DNA of 64,000 nt from Cryptomeria japonica (lineage: Eukaryota; Streptophyta; Pinopsida; Cupressales; Cupressaceae): positions 211,188,744-211,252,743 of the forward strand of contig NC_081411.1 in the NCBI RefSeq assembly GCF_030272615.1. The letters are read 5' to 3'. The translations under genes were made by a program, and so were the position numbers. Positions 35,100 to 47,000 of the stretch are shown here, piece after piece; position 1 is the first letter of the stretch; each line of letters opens with the position of its first letter. The notes under the pieces were generated by a model. That model saw nothing but the letters and a program-made list of their open reading frames with translations, searched no databases and had not been told where the DNA came from.

Positions 35100-35964
35100 T
35101 GCAATTGCCTCTTTAATCTATTCAAAACTATTATTACCTTCTTTGGTCCACTGAAGAGGAATATTTTTCTTAAGCATGGTTGTAAGTGGTTGCATCAATG
35201 CTACAATATTAGGAATAAACCTTTTGATAATGGTAATGCAATTCTGGTTGTGATCCTCTCAGGGTTTATTGAAATCCCATGTTTTGAAACAATATATCCC
35301 AGCAATTTGCCTTCATGAACATCAAATATGCTCTTCTTGGGATTCAATGAAACTTCATATTCCCCCTACATCTCTCAAATACCTATCTAAGATGGTCAAG
35401 ATGTTCATTAGCCTTTTTAGAAAAAATAGTTGCATCATCTAGGTAAACCAAAAAAAACTTGTTGATCAAGACTTGAAATGCCATGTCCATTGCATACTGA
35501 AATGTTGCCCCTGTATTGGTCAGTCCATATGGCATTTTATTATAAGTCATTATACCCCACTTGGTGGTAAATGTTGTTTTGTACTATTCTTCTTCTTAGA
35601 CCAGAATTTGGTTATATCCTGAATAACCATCAAGTAATGAGAATCTCTCTAAACCTGATACAACCTGCAAAATTTGCTCCATTGAGGGAAACGGGTAATG
35701 GTCTTTTAGGGATACTCTATTTAGTTCTCTAAAATCAACAAACAGTCTTAGTTCACCATTTTTCTTCCTAACAGGAACTAGATTGGACACCCAGGATGTT
35801 TGTTTGATTGGAAACATGATATTTCTTTCAATCAACTTATTTAATTTTGTCTTCATAAGATGTTCTAATTTTGGATTAAGAGGCCTTTGTTTCTGCCTTA
35901 ATGGTTTTGCATTATCTACCAACTCTATGGTATGTTGAGATAAATGAGGATCAAATCCTTTCAA
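35100..35964 (-). pseudogene. G2 reverse transcriptase
   Basis: The N-terminal half is open (35596-35964) with SNLVPVRKKNGELRLFVDFR, LKDHYPFPSMEQIL and FSLLDGYSGYNQI. Further down the catalytic YLDD is at 35434-35445 (VYLDDATIFSKKANEHLDHL) in an interrupted region with several stops. The catalytic aspartates survive, the reading frame does not. Confidence 0.85.
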
Positions 35965-36046
35965 ATATTCATACCTCCATGCAAATATGTCATTGAATTC
36001 TTGGCAAAGTAATACGAAAGCATGTTTTTCTTCAGGGGTCCATACC

Positions 36047-36800
36047 TTACCAATTTTTCAGTAGTTTGTCCTTGAATATTTCAATGGGCTCATAATGTTC
36101 TTCTTTCATAAACATGTTTCCTTTGTCCTTTCTGACTTGATCATCTGTACTAAAAATAGATTGAAGGGTTACCAAACCCTTGGGAATCTTGTTAGTTTTC
36201 AGTTGGAGAAACTGATTTTCATATTGTTCATTGAACTTATGCTGATTTCTGGTAGAAAACTCAGCTTCTTCAATTAGGAAATTAGCAATCTGCTCATCTG
36301 AGTCAAAAACCTGCCAATTAACACTATTATCTAGAACTGAGGGCCTTACGGAAACTTTAACATACTGTTGTCTATCAATATTTTCTCTCTCTTTTGGAAT
36401 ATCAAACTGAGCTCCTAAGGCAACAAGTCTATCTATTTCTTTATTTTGACTTCTAGGTATGGACAACAGATTAAATGCATCAAAATCTTCAATTAAATCC
36501 CAAATTCTATGCTTGTATATTTTTAAAACATCAGTTTTGGTGACATGAATATTCCTTACTTGATTGACAACTAATTCACTATCACCAAAAACTTGTAAAC
36601 ACTTAACTCTCTTATGCCTAGCCCATTCTAAGCCATGTGCTAATGATTCATACTTTGCTATATTATTTGTACAGCTAAAAAAAAATCTGAAAGCAGTGTA
36701 ATATTTCATACCTTCAAGTGAAACGAGCATAACACCACCTCCACATCCATTTTTACCTCTTGAACCATCAAAATAGAGCTACCAAACCTGATTTTTATGT
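36047..36800 (-). pseudogene. G2 additional RNase H domain, upstream of RT
   Basis: The minus strand reads LYFDGSRGKNGCGGGVML, then TNNIAKYESLAHGLEWA and VFGDSELVVNQV, then IPRSQNKEIDRLVALG: the four RNase HI motifs. The catalytic Glu (usually A-E-Y) is Lys here (AAA for GAA). A stop lies just before LYFDGS. A 130-residue tail without recognised motif (KEEHYEPIEIFKDKLL) leads to RT. The position between protease and RT differs from G1, where the domain follows the RT-linked RNase H. Confidence 0.8.
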
Positions 36801-37177
36801 TGTTTGACTGCTAGTCTAGCAGAATATCCTCTTTTTCAAGCTTAGGAATAACAACATTCTCCTCATGAATCATATAAACACTAAGACCTATTTCATCCAT
36901 GTTGATGAAAGGATCTTCGGTAGTATTCTGAGTTGCCCACTCATCCAAATTGACATCAGGAATGCCTTGAATAGGTGTATCTGGATCCTAGATAGGTGGT
37001 AATTCTTCATGGTCTATGATGGAAATATCTATATTTATAGGACTTGGGGTGTATGGTTCTAAGTGGCAAGTACCTTGAGGTTCTGACTTAGTGGTCACCT
37101 TTGTGCCATATTGAGTTCTAAAAAACAAGTGTGACCAATCAGTAGAAACGTATCCTCCTAATTTTGCTATGAAATCT

Positions 37178-37501
37178 CTAGATAGGCAAATAGAAAAGTA
37201 TTAGACCAAGTTTATTTGCAAGGTCTTTAGGTATAATTGAACTACTAGCTCTTGAGTCTATCAAGAAATTATGGAGTAGATGGTTGCCAATTATCAATGT
37301 TACAAAAAACAAAGGAGGCTTTAGTATTTGGATTGGCTGAGTATACTTGACTGGGATATCATTAGCTAGTGCAACCTTGGGCTGATCTTTCTGAGGCTCA
37401 TTAGTCAAGGAAATATTATCTAATTTATCTCTCAACAATTCCTTTTGTCCAATAATTTCCAATGCATCAATCATTGTCATAGAAACAATGGTTTTTGCCA
37501 T
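37178..37501 (-). pseudogene. G2 retropepsin, active site altered
   Basis: LLHNFLIDSRASSSIIPKDL aligns with the active-site strand D-S-G-A-S-S of Tat proteases; Gly is Arg (AGA for GGA, a G-to-A change). Downstream LANKLGL fits the family. It should be inactive. Confidence 0.82.
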
Positions 37502-37519
37502 AGATTCAACAATATTAAA

Positions 37520-39381
37520 TGGAACACCACTAACCTTTTGTTGTAATTTTAGAACAACGAGCTCTAGCTGAGCTGGCTTTGACTGAGTGAATTTTTTGTT
37601 GTTCTTTAGGTGCTACAGGTTATCCTCTTAGTCAAATTTGTACATTCTGGACAGGAGGAGGTGTCTTGATAGCTTGTTGACTTATAGAAGCTTGTTGTTT
37701 TCCCTTATCTGGCTGTTGTCCAAACTTACTCTGTTGTTGTCCATTATTTACAGCTTGTTGTTGATGATTTATAGCTTGTCGTCCAATGTCACTAGTGCAA
37801 TTTTTTGACCTTGTATTAGCTACAACAGGTGAGAAAGGTCTATTTTGTGCTTGTGGATGATTAACTCCACAAAATTCCTCACCTGGTCAATTCATCATAG
37901 CCGCCTTAGGACCTTCTAGTTCCTCATTTGTATTTGCATTCTAATAAGACATGTTGTTCTGAACCATCAAGGGTTGTGATTGAGCATTCATTGCATTTTG
38001 GCATGATGCTTGATTATGAGGTTATTTGCATGAAAAACACCAGTCTTGTGCCATGTTGTTCTGAGCAGGCACAATCTCTTTCGAATTGTTGGTGGTATTC
38101 TAATTATACTATTGGTTTTTCCTGTTGTTGTAGTTCCTCCTTTGATTCTGAGCATCAACTTGGTAGTTAGGCCTATTAGGCTAATAAGGAGCTTGATATG
38201 GGGCTTGATACCTTTGATTTTGGTTCTGATTTTTCTTGAGGTTCACCAATTCATTGTAAAAATTCTACATAGTCTATTGAATTTGGTGAGTTTCCTCAAT
38301 GTTCTTTATGAACATCTCCTTTAACTCTAGAATTTTCTTTGATGAGTCTAAAACAACACTATTTTGTGTTTAATTTTGAAAACCTAGTGTTGGAACAACA
38401 GGTATTGCAGCTATAGGAGGTACGTGTAAAGGCATCAATGGTTGTATCAGGAAAAATAGGCATAGGAGGCCTAGGGGAAATTTTACCAGGTTGTATAAGG
38501 TTGTTTACTTCTCTAATAGCTATATCATAAGTTGCTGGTAATATAACCCCACCCATAGACTGAATCATAATAACAATATTATTTTTTAAAGCTCTCAAAT
38601 AGTATAAAAATGCATGTTTAGGAGAGGGCTTTACCATTTTAGGAATTCAATTCCAGGTTCGCTGAAAAATGATAATTGAAATCAATCATCTACTCTTGTG
38701 GTGCCCTCTTGATAGTTGTCATCTGCTCAACTAATGACATGTGATCTAATTTATCTGTGAACTGCTTTGTCAACTTATCACCCAAATCATCCCAATCATT
38801 AACTAAATTGATTAGCAAACCCCTGAACCATTGAAGTTCTTTTCCTTTGAGTGATATTGTAAGTAACCTGAGTGCTACATTCTCTTAGGTAATATGGTGA
38901 ACAACACATAGAGATGCAACATCCCTTATGTGCTTAATGGGTGTGACATGGTCTTCACTAGTGAAAATAGGTAGACCTTTTAGAGCTGCTCCTAGTATAT
39001 GATCATGTTGGGTCAAATTCAAAGGGTTGCCTCCATTGAAGGGTAACCATGTGCTCTTTGTACAACCATTGGAAATACTAGAGGATTTACTAGTGGATTC
39101 TGGATAATGGATGGTTGAACTAGGGTTGTTGCAAAAAGAGGATTTATACGAGTGGCAAAATTAGGTAGAGAATTAGGTGGAGGAGAAGAATTAGACATAA
39201 AATCAGAATCTGGAATTTCAAGAAAAACTTCAACTGGTGAATTTGCTCTAAATTCATTTGCTGAATTTGTTGTTTTCTCTATCTTTTTTGTAGTCCTCAA
39301 CCTTTTATGCGATGGTGGTAGCTCAATATGCTCAACTGGATACTCACTCTGTCTAGTTTGATACTTTCTCATATGTTGTTA
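37520..39381 (-). pseudogene. G2 gag
   Basis: Minus-strand reading starts MRKYQTRQSEYPVEHIELPP at 39372 and includes stretches at 38359-38637 (VKPSPKHAFLYYLRALKNNI) and a Gln/Asn-rich region around 37600-38200, where plus-strand ORFs are only shadows. A zinc-knuckle-like cluster of Cys codons lies near 37930-38060. Stops interrupt all parts. The assignment rests on position and composition more than on clear capsid motifs. Confidence 0.6.
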
Positions 39382-39526
39382 AGACTTGTTTAGCGCATAA
39401 AACTAGAAAATAGAGTCATCGGGTACTTAGAAAAATAACATCAATAGGTTATAATACTACTGTCAATACCAAAACAACAACAACAAAAAAAAATGGAGCT
39501 TTTTTGAGCTATAACAGCTTAAACAC

Positions 39527-39544
39527 ATCCCACCAGGTGCACCA
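39527..39544 (-). promoter_or_regulatory. G2 primer binding site (tRNA not assigned)
   Basis: The plus strand ends CACCAGGTGCACCA, a tRNA-like 3' end with CCA, eight bases from the presumed LTR start TGTCAC. A tRNA-Arg is conceivable, but I cannot match it confidently from memory. Confidence 0.5.
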
Positions 39545-39552
39545 AAAACTAT

Positions 39553-41300
39553 TGTCACAAAGGATTGTACCTGTGATGCTAAGTGTGAAACCACACAATC
39601 CTGTGAAACATGGAAACACCTTGAATCCTGTGGGTTGCTCAAAGTGAAGGTGAATCTCTGGGTTATGAGTCATCTTCCCTTGAATCCCTCATGAAACTAA
39701 ATGACTGATATGGAAAAGAGCGAGATATAATCTGAAAATATAGAAATCTGCAACTAAACTAGGAGGTGATACACCGAAATTGTAATGGTAATAGCCTAAA
39801 AACTCACAAAATAATTATACTCTTCAACCACATAAACATTTCCCAAGAAGGCTAAGAAAATCATAAACTTGGAAGGAAAACCAGTTTCATAGCCAAATTG
39901 ACAATTATCTCTTCTACACAACCTAAAACTTGTGATTATATGAAAAGCAAGGATACATGCACATGAAAGAAACTAGAATTCAAAGGTTTTAAACTAAAAC
40001 ACAGTAAATTTCTTTCAAACCTACAAATGAGCATGCACAATTACCAAGGCAAATATATGAAACTTTGAAATATCAAAGGAAATCTGGTATATAAAACTGA
40101 AAATAAAATGAAGTGCTGAGATACAATTCTTTTTTGCAAAAATGTGTATGCAAAAAAAGAAAGAACTAGAGGGAAAAAAGAGGAGATATAGAACCCATCA
40201 TGTACATCTCCTTCAAAAACTTTAATAAAAAAAACTGCATGAGAAAAAGCCTTGTGCGAATTTTCCCAAAATAGCCTAAAAAACTCATGTGTAAGCCTTC
40301 CAAAAATAGCCTCTAATGCTCAAAAAAGGACCTCAACTGACTCTGCATGAAAAAGACCCCCTGTGCTAAAAATAGAACTATCAAACTGCCAGATATAGCT
40401 CTAAAAAAGGAAACCTCTCTGAAAAAAATCTCTGCATGCTACTGAAGAAAATAAATTCCCTCTGTTGGAACTATAACTGCCAATCATGCTAAAAATAGGT
40501 AATATGAAAAAACACCCCTTTCTCTGAAAACAACATGTATACCTGATGCTAAATATAGTTATGAGAAAAAGAAAAAAATCCCTTCCCGAAAACTGCATGT
40601 TAGATGTGTTAAGTATAGCCAAAAAACACTCCTCTCTTTACTAATTGCATGCCCTTTTTCTAAAAAATAACTACTTTATTTTAACAACTAAAATTAAACA
40701 ATTTGTTTTATTTAGATGCTAAAATAAATTATTTTAATTTCCTTTAATATTTTATAATTTAATATAAATTTGTTAAGATCTTAATAATTTTATATTAAAT
40801 ATTCTTTGAATATGTAGTGTCACGGTTAAAACACTTCATTGGTGAAGCGACCACCACGGTTCAAACCCCTATTGGGCCATTGTGATCACAGGCCCTGTGT
40901 CTTTGCTGGATCGTTATGCTTGCGGGTTTGAACAAGTGAAGTGTGGGGATGAGGTCCCCCGGTTATGGGCTCACAGGTTCATAGCTCCGGGTCAAAAGCG
41001 TTTCATGTGGAACTAGAAGGCGTGTAGGGTCGTCGGTCATGTTAAAAAGTTTACTAGACATTTAAAAAAAAAAAAGGTTTATATTAAATTGTAAATTTTC
41101 AATTTTAGAATAAAGAAAAATATATCTTCCTTTATTATAAATTAATATAAATTAATTAATGATTTATACAATCTATACCTTAATTAATGTATATTAAATC
41201 ATAATTTACAATAATCAAGAGAAAAATAAAAGAACCTATTGTTCTTTTAGTCTTTTACATATGGCTTTATGATGTGCATCGTCTAGGTTGCAAGACTTTC
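39553..41300 (-). repeat. G2 5' LTR (right end uncertain)
   Basis: Begins TGTCACAAAGG next to the primer site. The sequence is AT-rich and non-coding, with a series of decayed words such as CTAAAAATAG between 40280 and 40620. A SINE is inserted at 40801-41077. Without a second copy the outer end cannot be fixed. Confidence 0.5.
40801..41077 (+). mobile_element. tRNA-derived SINE in G2 LTR region
   Basis: An A-box-like TAGTGTCACGGTT (40815-40827) and a B box GGTTCAAACC (40858-40867) form an RNA polymerase III promoter. The GC-rich body contrasts with AT-rich flanks, and the 3' end is a run of about 12 A. TTTATATTAAAT flanks it at 40789-40800 and 41078-41089, a 12-bp target duplication. I do not recognise the family. 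Confidence 0.75.
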
Positions 41301-42789
41301 AAGTCATGGCCACGACCTTCATTACATACATATATAAATTTTTTAAATAGAAAAGAAGCCCTAATTCGATGAAGATAAGGCATGCCAAAAGAAAAGAAAC
41401 CCTAAATGCGTGCATTCCTTTCATGCATCCTTTTGGAGAATTTTCTCTACCAACAACATGCACTGCATGAACTTGAAATAGGTTTTCACTATGGTTTGGA
41501 TCTAGGATTTCTGTGCATGAAGGTTTTGCATGGTATGTACCCATTCTATTTTGAAACCATTGTTACTTCTTTGTGAGAATTATTTTAATACAAAATTATT
41601 TGCTTTTGTGTATGCCATCTTCTAGAATTTTGAAGTAATGCTCCAATATATGCATTTGTTACCATTTTTGAAGAAAGAGAAATGCAAATTTTCCCTTTAC
41701 CAATCATCTATGTCATTAGGGTTTTTAAAGCATGTCTTTTCTATGTCGGCTCATGTACTATGTTGAATGTGGCTTGCACTCAAACCTTTGGCTATGACTT
41801 TTATTAATTCTGCTCATTTTTTTTTAATAGTTAGATGCTTTAGTTTATCACTTGAAGGTTACCATGCAAACTTTGTGTAATCAATGCCTTGTTTTATGCA
41901 TTCCTTGTGGTATTGGATTATACCCTCATGGTATCGGAAATGATTGCAAATATTGTATCCTTTATCAGAGGTGTTTCCATAACAAGTTTGGGACTATAAC
42001 TTGTATATATCCATATCTTTATGGAGTGTTCTTCTTGTTATAACTCTTTTGTTTTCTAGAGATGTCTATCCTTGTTTCACTTCAATAACTTTGTCATTAG
42101 AACTTGTAACATTGTTCTTCAATTTTCTCATGTCCATTGTATTTTCTTTATCAGAATAAGAACATCCTTTTCCATGTGCTTGGAAGTGAAAACTTCATGT
42201 TGATATTCAAAACCTTGGATGAAATCTTTATGTATTATTGTCTTTTGATGACTTTCGGACCAAACACTACTACCTTTTTCCTCAAACTGCTTCTAGCTTC
42301 AAAGTATCAAACTTATTGTCAAAACCCCTCTCTCAGACTGGTGAAGTGTTTGGAGAAAATACAAACTAGGTTTTGACCAAATTTAATGGGTTGTTTCGTG
42401 TTTTCACTTCCTAAATTTTGTACAAAAATTAGCCAAAGCGACATCTGGGGTTTGCAAAAATAATGAAAACAATATGACTGTATTTTTCTTTTAAGGATTG
42501 TGTGACCTCCTTTGGCTGGGTGATTGTCCATAGGTTGTATCAATATGATTGGTTCTTTATCTCCAGAGTATTACTTTTCGTCTTGTGAATCCATACTTTT
42601 ATAGATTGGAGTTTGCACTTTATGCAATTATGTTTCCTATGTTGCATTGTTGTTTATTAAGGTCATGAATATGATATGGACTAGTTTCTTTAAAATTGCT
42701 ACAGGGAATTACAAATGCTGCTACTCTTTGGTCTTTATAATCTTTGTCTTCTTTGCATGAAAACCATGATATTATAGTGGGGTATGTGC
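41301..42789. other. Intergenic stretch without recognised features
   Basis: AT-rich and non-repetitive within the window. ORFs are short and unlike known proteins. It could include the rest of the G2 LTR at its left side. Confidence 0.5.
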
Positions 42790-43668
42790 ACCAATTTGTG
42801 GTACCAAAATGGGGTCTTAAGATGCCCACTTTTTTTCTGAAATAAGCAAAGTCTGAACTTCAACAATAAATTGAAGATACTTACACTCCAAATTTGAAGA
42901 TGCAACAAGAACAAGAGCCAAAGTGCTTCGAGTCTACTTCTAAACTACTATTTTTTTTTTGAAAATGGTGGAGATTAAGGGCTTCAAAAAGGAGGGCCAC
43001 AAAAAGTTGTCCTATTTTTATGCAAAAAACATAACATAGTGTCTGTTGTGGCCCCCCTAAAATGTTAACTTTTTTTTTTGAATTTTTAAAATTGCTTCAG
43101 TGAGAAATTAGCTAACACCTTGTAGTTTATGCCAAATTTTTTAGCTAATTTTTTAATGAGTATATGATTTTTTACTAATTTTCGAAGTGGACACATCCTA
43201 AAAAATAGAAATTTGAGTGTGCTCCCCCCTAAAATCACTGAAAACTAATCAAAAATCAAAACTTTTTTGTTTTAAAATTGTGTAGAATGGAGTATAGTTT
43301 CTAAAAAAGTAATTTTTTTCAAAATTTGATGAACGTGTAAAAATATATACCCAAAATAGTGCATGTTGGTTTTTGACAAAAAATGGACACACTGACAAAA
43401 AAAATTATAGATGAAAGACTTAATGAAATCAAAATTTGAAATAAATTAAATTGTTGGATAGCTAAGAGGGAGCTCAAGTTTACCAGAGTATTTTTTTTTA
43501 ACTTCATTGAAACACGTGCAAACCTGACAGAGAGAATGACAAAAAATATGTCAAAATTTTCAATGTTCTGATAAAAACACGTCTCTAGCCTGAAAAGGTC
43601 GTCCAAACCTTTGGGTTGGATGCCCAAGGCAAATCCAACCCATAGGTTTGATGTTTCCCAAAGAAAGC

Positions 43669-43759
43669 CATTTGGCGTGCACCAAATGTGATGAATGGAT
43701 TTTTCCATTTGGTGCATGCCAAATGTGGTCCATATTCTACATTTGGCGTGTGCCAAATG
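43669..43759. repeat. Three CATTTGGCG palindromes, Y1 left arm
   Basis: CATTTGGCGTGCACCAAATG (43669-43688), CATTTGGTGCATGCCAAATG (43706-43725) and CATTTGGCGTGTGCCAAATG (43740-43759) lie within 91 bases. Each is a near-perfect 20-bp palindrome. Both Y2 arms carry the same set. Confidence 0.85.
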
Positions 43760-44042
43760 TGTACATAGAAACCCCCATCTCACCTCTCCCTTCTTTATCT
43801 CCCTTCCCTTGTAGTTTCATCTCTCTCTATGAACTAGATCTCATATTCTCTCTCTCCCATTACCTCTTCTCAGGCTCTTCATTCTTATAGATACATACTC
43901 TTCTTTGTCCCTCCCCTCTTTAGCTCTCACAATTCCCTTATTCTCCTATCCCTCAAGCTATCTCCTTCTTCATCCTTACACCCATCTAATTCCCTCTCTC
44001 ACTTCTTTCCCTCAGTTTCTTCCTCACTTCCTCCTCTCTTAG

Positions 44043-47000
44043 GTCCTAAGGGGTCATAGGACACCATATGACCCCTTAAAACACAATATGACCCCTAACG
44101 ACACCTAAGGGATCATATTGTGTCCTAAGGGGTCATAGGAAACCATATGACCCCTTAGGACACCATACAACCCATAACGACACCATATGGTGTCTTAATG
44201 GGTCATAGGACATCATATGACCCCTTAGGTGTCGTTAGGGGTCATATTGTATCCTAAGGGGTTATATGCTATCCGATGACCCCTTAGGACACCATATGAC
44301 CCCTTAGTACACCATATGGTGTTAGTATGGTTTGTATAGTGTCCTATGACCCCTTAGGACACCATATGAGCCCCTAGTACACCATATGAGGTTAGTATGG
44401 TCTTATGGTGTGCAATGATCCCTTAGAACACCATATGACCCCTTAGGACACCATATGACCCATAATGACAACATAAGGTTTCCTAGGTGGTCATATGGTG
44501 TCTTAAGGGGTCTTAACACACCATATGACCCACTATGACACAATATGATCCCTAACGATACCTAAGGGGTCATATGGTGTCCTATGACCCCATAGGACAC
44601 CATATGACCCCTTAGGACACCATACGACCCTTAGGACACCATACGACCCATAACAACACCATATTGTGTCCTAAGGGGTCATATGGTGTGCTAAGCAATC
44701 ATAGGACACTATATGACCCCTTACGACACCATACAACCCATAAGGACACCATATTGTGTCCTAAGGGGTCATATGGTGTCTTAAGGGATCATAGGACATT
44801 AGATGACCCCTTAGGACACCATGTGACCCCTTAGAACACCATATAGTTTTGTTATGGGTCATATGGTGTTCTAAGGGGTCATATGGTATCCTAACGGGTC
44901 ATATAGTTTCCTATGACCCCTTACGATACCACATAACCCCTTACGTGTCATTAGGGTTCACATTGTGTCCTAAGGGGTCATATGGTGTCCTATGATGCCT
45001 TAGGACACTATATGACTCCTTAGGATGCCATATGGTGTCATTATGGGTCCTATGGTGTCAAAAGAGGTCATTAGGTATCTTATGATCCCATAGGACACCA
45101 TACGACCCATAATGACAACATAAGGTTTCCTAAGGGGTCATATTGTGTCTTAAGGGGTCATAACACACCATATGACCTGTTAAGACATAATACGATCCCT
45201 AATGACACCTAAGGGATCATATGGTTTCCTATGACCCCATAAGACACCATATGACCCCTTAGGATACCATACAACCAATAACGATACCATATTGTGTCCT
45301 AAGGGGTCATATGACACCATATGACCCCTTACAACACCATGTGACCCCTTAGAGCACCATATAGTGTCGTTATGGGTCATATGGTGTCCTAACGGGTCAT
45401 ATAGTGTCCTATGACCCCTTAGGATACCATATAACCCCTTATGTGTCATTAGGGTTCACATTGTGTCCTAAGGGGGCATATGGTGTCCTATGACCCCTTA
45501 GGATACTATATGATCCCTTAGAACACCATATGGTGTCATTATGGGACATATGGTGTCCTAAGGGGGCATATGGTGTCCTATGACCCCTTAGGATACTATA
45601 TGATCCCTTAGAACACCATATGGTGTCATTATGGGACATATGGTGTCCTAAGGGGTCATATGTTGTCTTAAGAGGTCATAACACAGGATACGACTTGTTA
45701 AGATAGAATATGATCCCTAATGACACCTAAGGGGTCACATGGTGTCCTATGGCCAAATAGGACATCGTATGACCCCTTAGGACACCAGACAACCCATAAT
45801 GATACCATATTGTGTCCTAAGGGGTCATATGGTGTCCTAAGGGGTCGTAGGACACCATATGACCCCTTAGGACACCATACGATCCATAACAACACCATAT
45901 TGTGTCCTAAGGGGTCATATGGTGTTCTAAGGGGTCATAGGATACCATATGACCCCTTACAACACCATACAACCCATAACGACACCATATTATGTCCAAA
46001 GGGGTCCTAGTACACCAAATGACCCCTTAGGACACCGTGTGACCCCTTAGAACACCATATAGTGATATTATGTGTCATATGGTGTCCTAAGGGGTCATAT
46101 GGTGTCCTAACGGGTTATATAGTGTCCTATGACCCCTTAGGACACCATATAACCCCTTACGTGTCGTTAGGGTTCACATTATGTCCTAAGGGCTCATATG
46201 GTATCCTATGACCCCTTAAAATACTATATGAACCCTTAGGACACCATATGGTGTCCTAAGGGGAAATATGGTGTCTTAAGGGGTCATAACACACCATATG
46301 ACCCGTTAAGACATAATATGATCCCTAATGACACCTAAGGGGTCATATGGTGTCCTATGGCCCCATATGACACCATATAACCCCTTAGGACACCATACGA
46401 CCCATAACGATACCATATTGTGTCCTAAGGGGTCATAGGACACCATATGACACCTTAGGACAACATACAACCCATAACGACACCATATTGTGTCATAAGG
46501 GGTCGTATGGTATTCTAAGGGGTCATAGGATACCATATGACCCCTTACGACACCATGTGACCCCTTAGAACACCATATAGTATCGTTATGGATCATATGG
46601 TGTCCTAAGGGAGCATATGGTGTTCTAACGGGTCATATAGTCTCCTATGACCCCTTAGGACACCATATAACCCCTTACATGTCTTTAGGTTTCACATTAT
46701 GTGTGAAGGGGTCATATGGTGTCCTAGGACCCCTTAGGACACTATATGACCCTTTCAGACACCATATGGTGTCATTATGGGTCGTATGGTGTCATTATGG
46801 GTTGTATGGTGTCTTAATGGGTCATATGGTGTCTTCAGGGGTCATAGCACACCATATGACCTGTTAAGACATAATATGATCCCTAACGACACCTGAGGGG
46901 TCATATGGTGTCCTATGGCCCCATAAGACACCATATGACCCCTTAGGACACCATACGGCCCATAACGACACCATATTGTGTGCTAAGGGGTCATATAGTG

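Larger units (their letters stand above)
33461..41300 (-). mobile_element. Ty3/gypsy Tat-like retrotransposon G2, 5' part
   Basis: On the minus strand: 5' LTR, primer site, gag, protease, an RNase H, RT, RNase H, integrase, continued left of E2 at 26132-26673. The RNase H upstream of RT is in a different place from that of G1. The left end is truncated and the right LTR end (about 41300 or less) is not determined. Confidence 0.85.

Noticed and set aside
41299-41544. Short minus-strand ORF with a possible hydrophobic helix
   Set aside because: No homologous motif, no supporting context, AT-rich surroundings.
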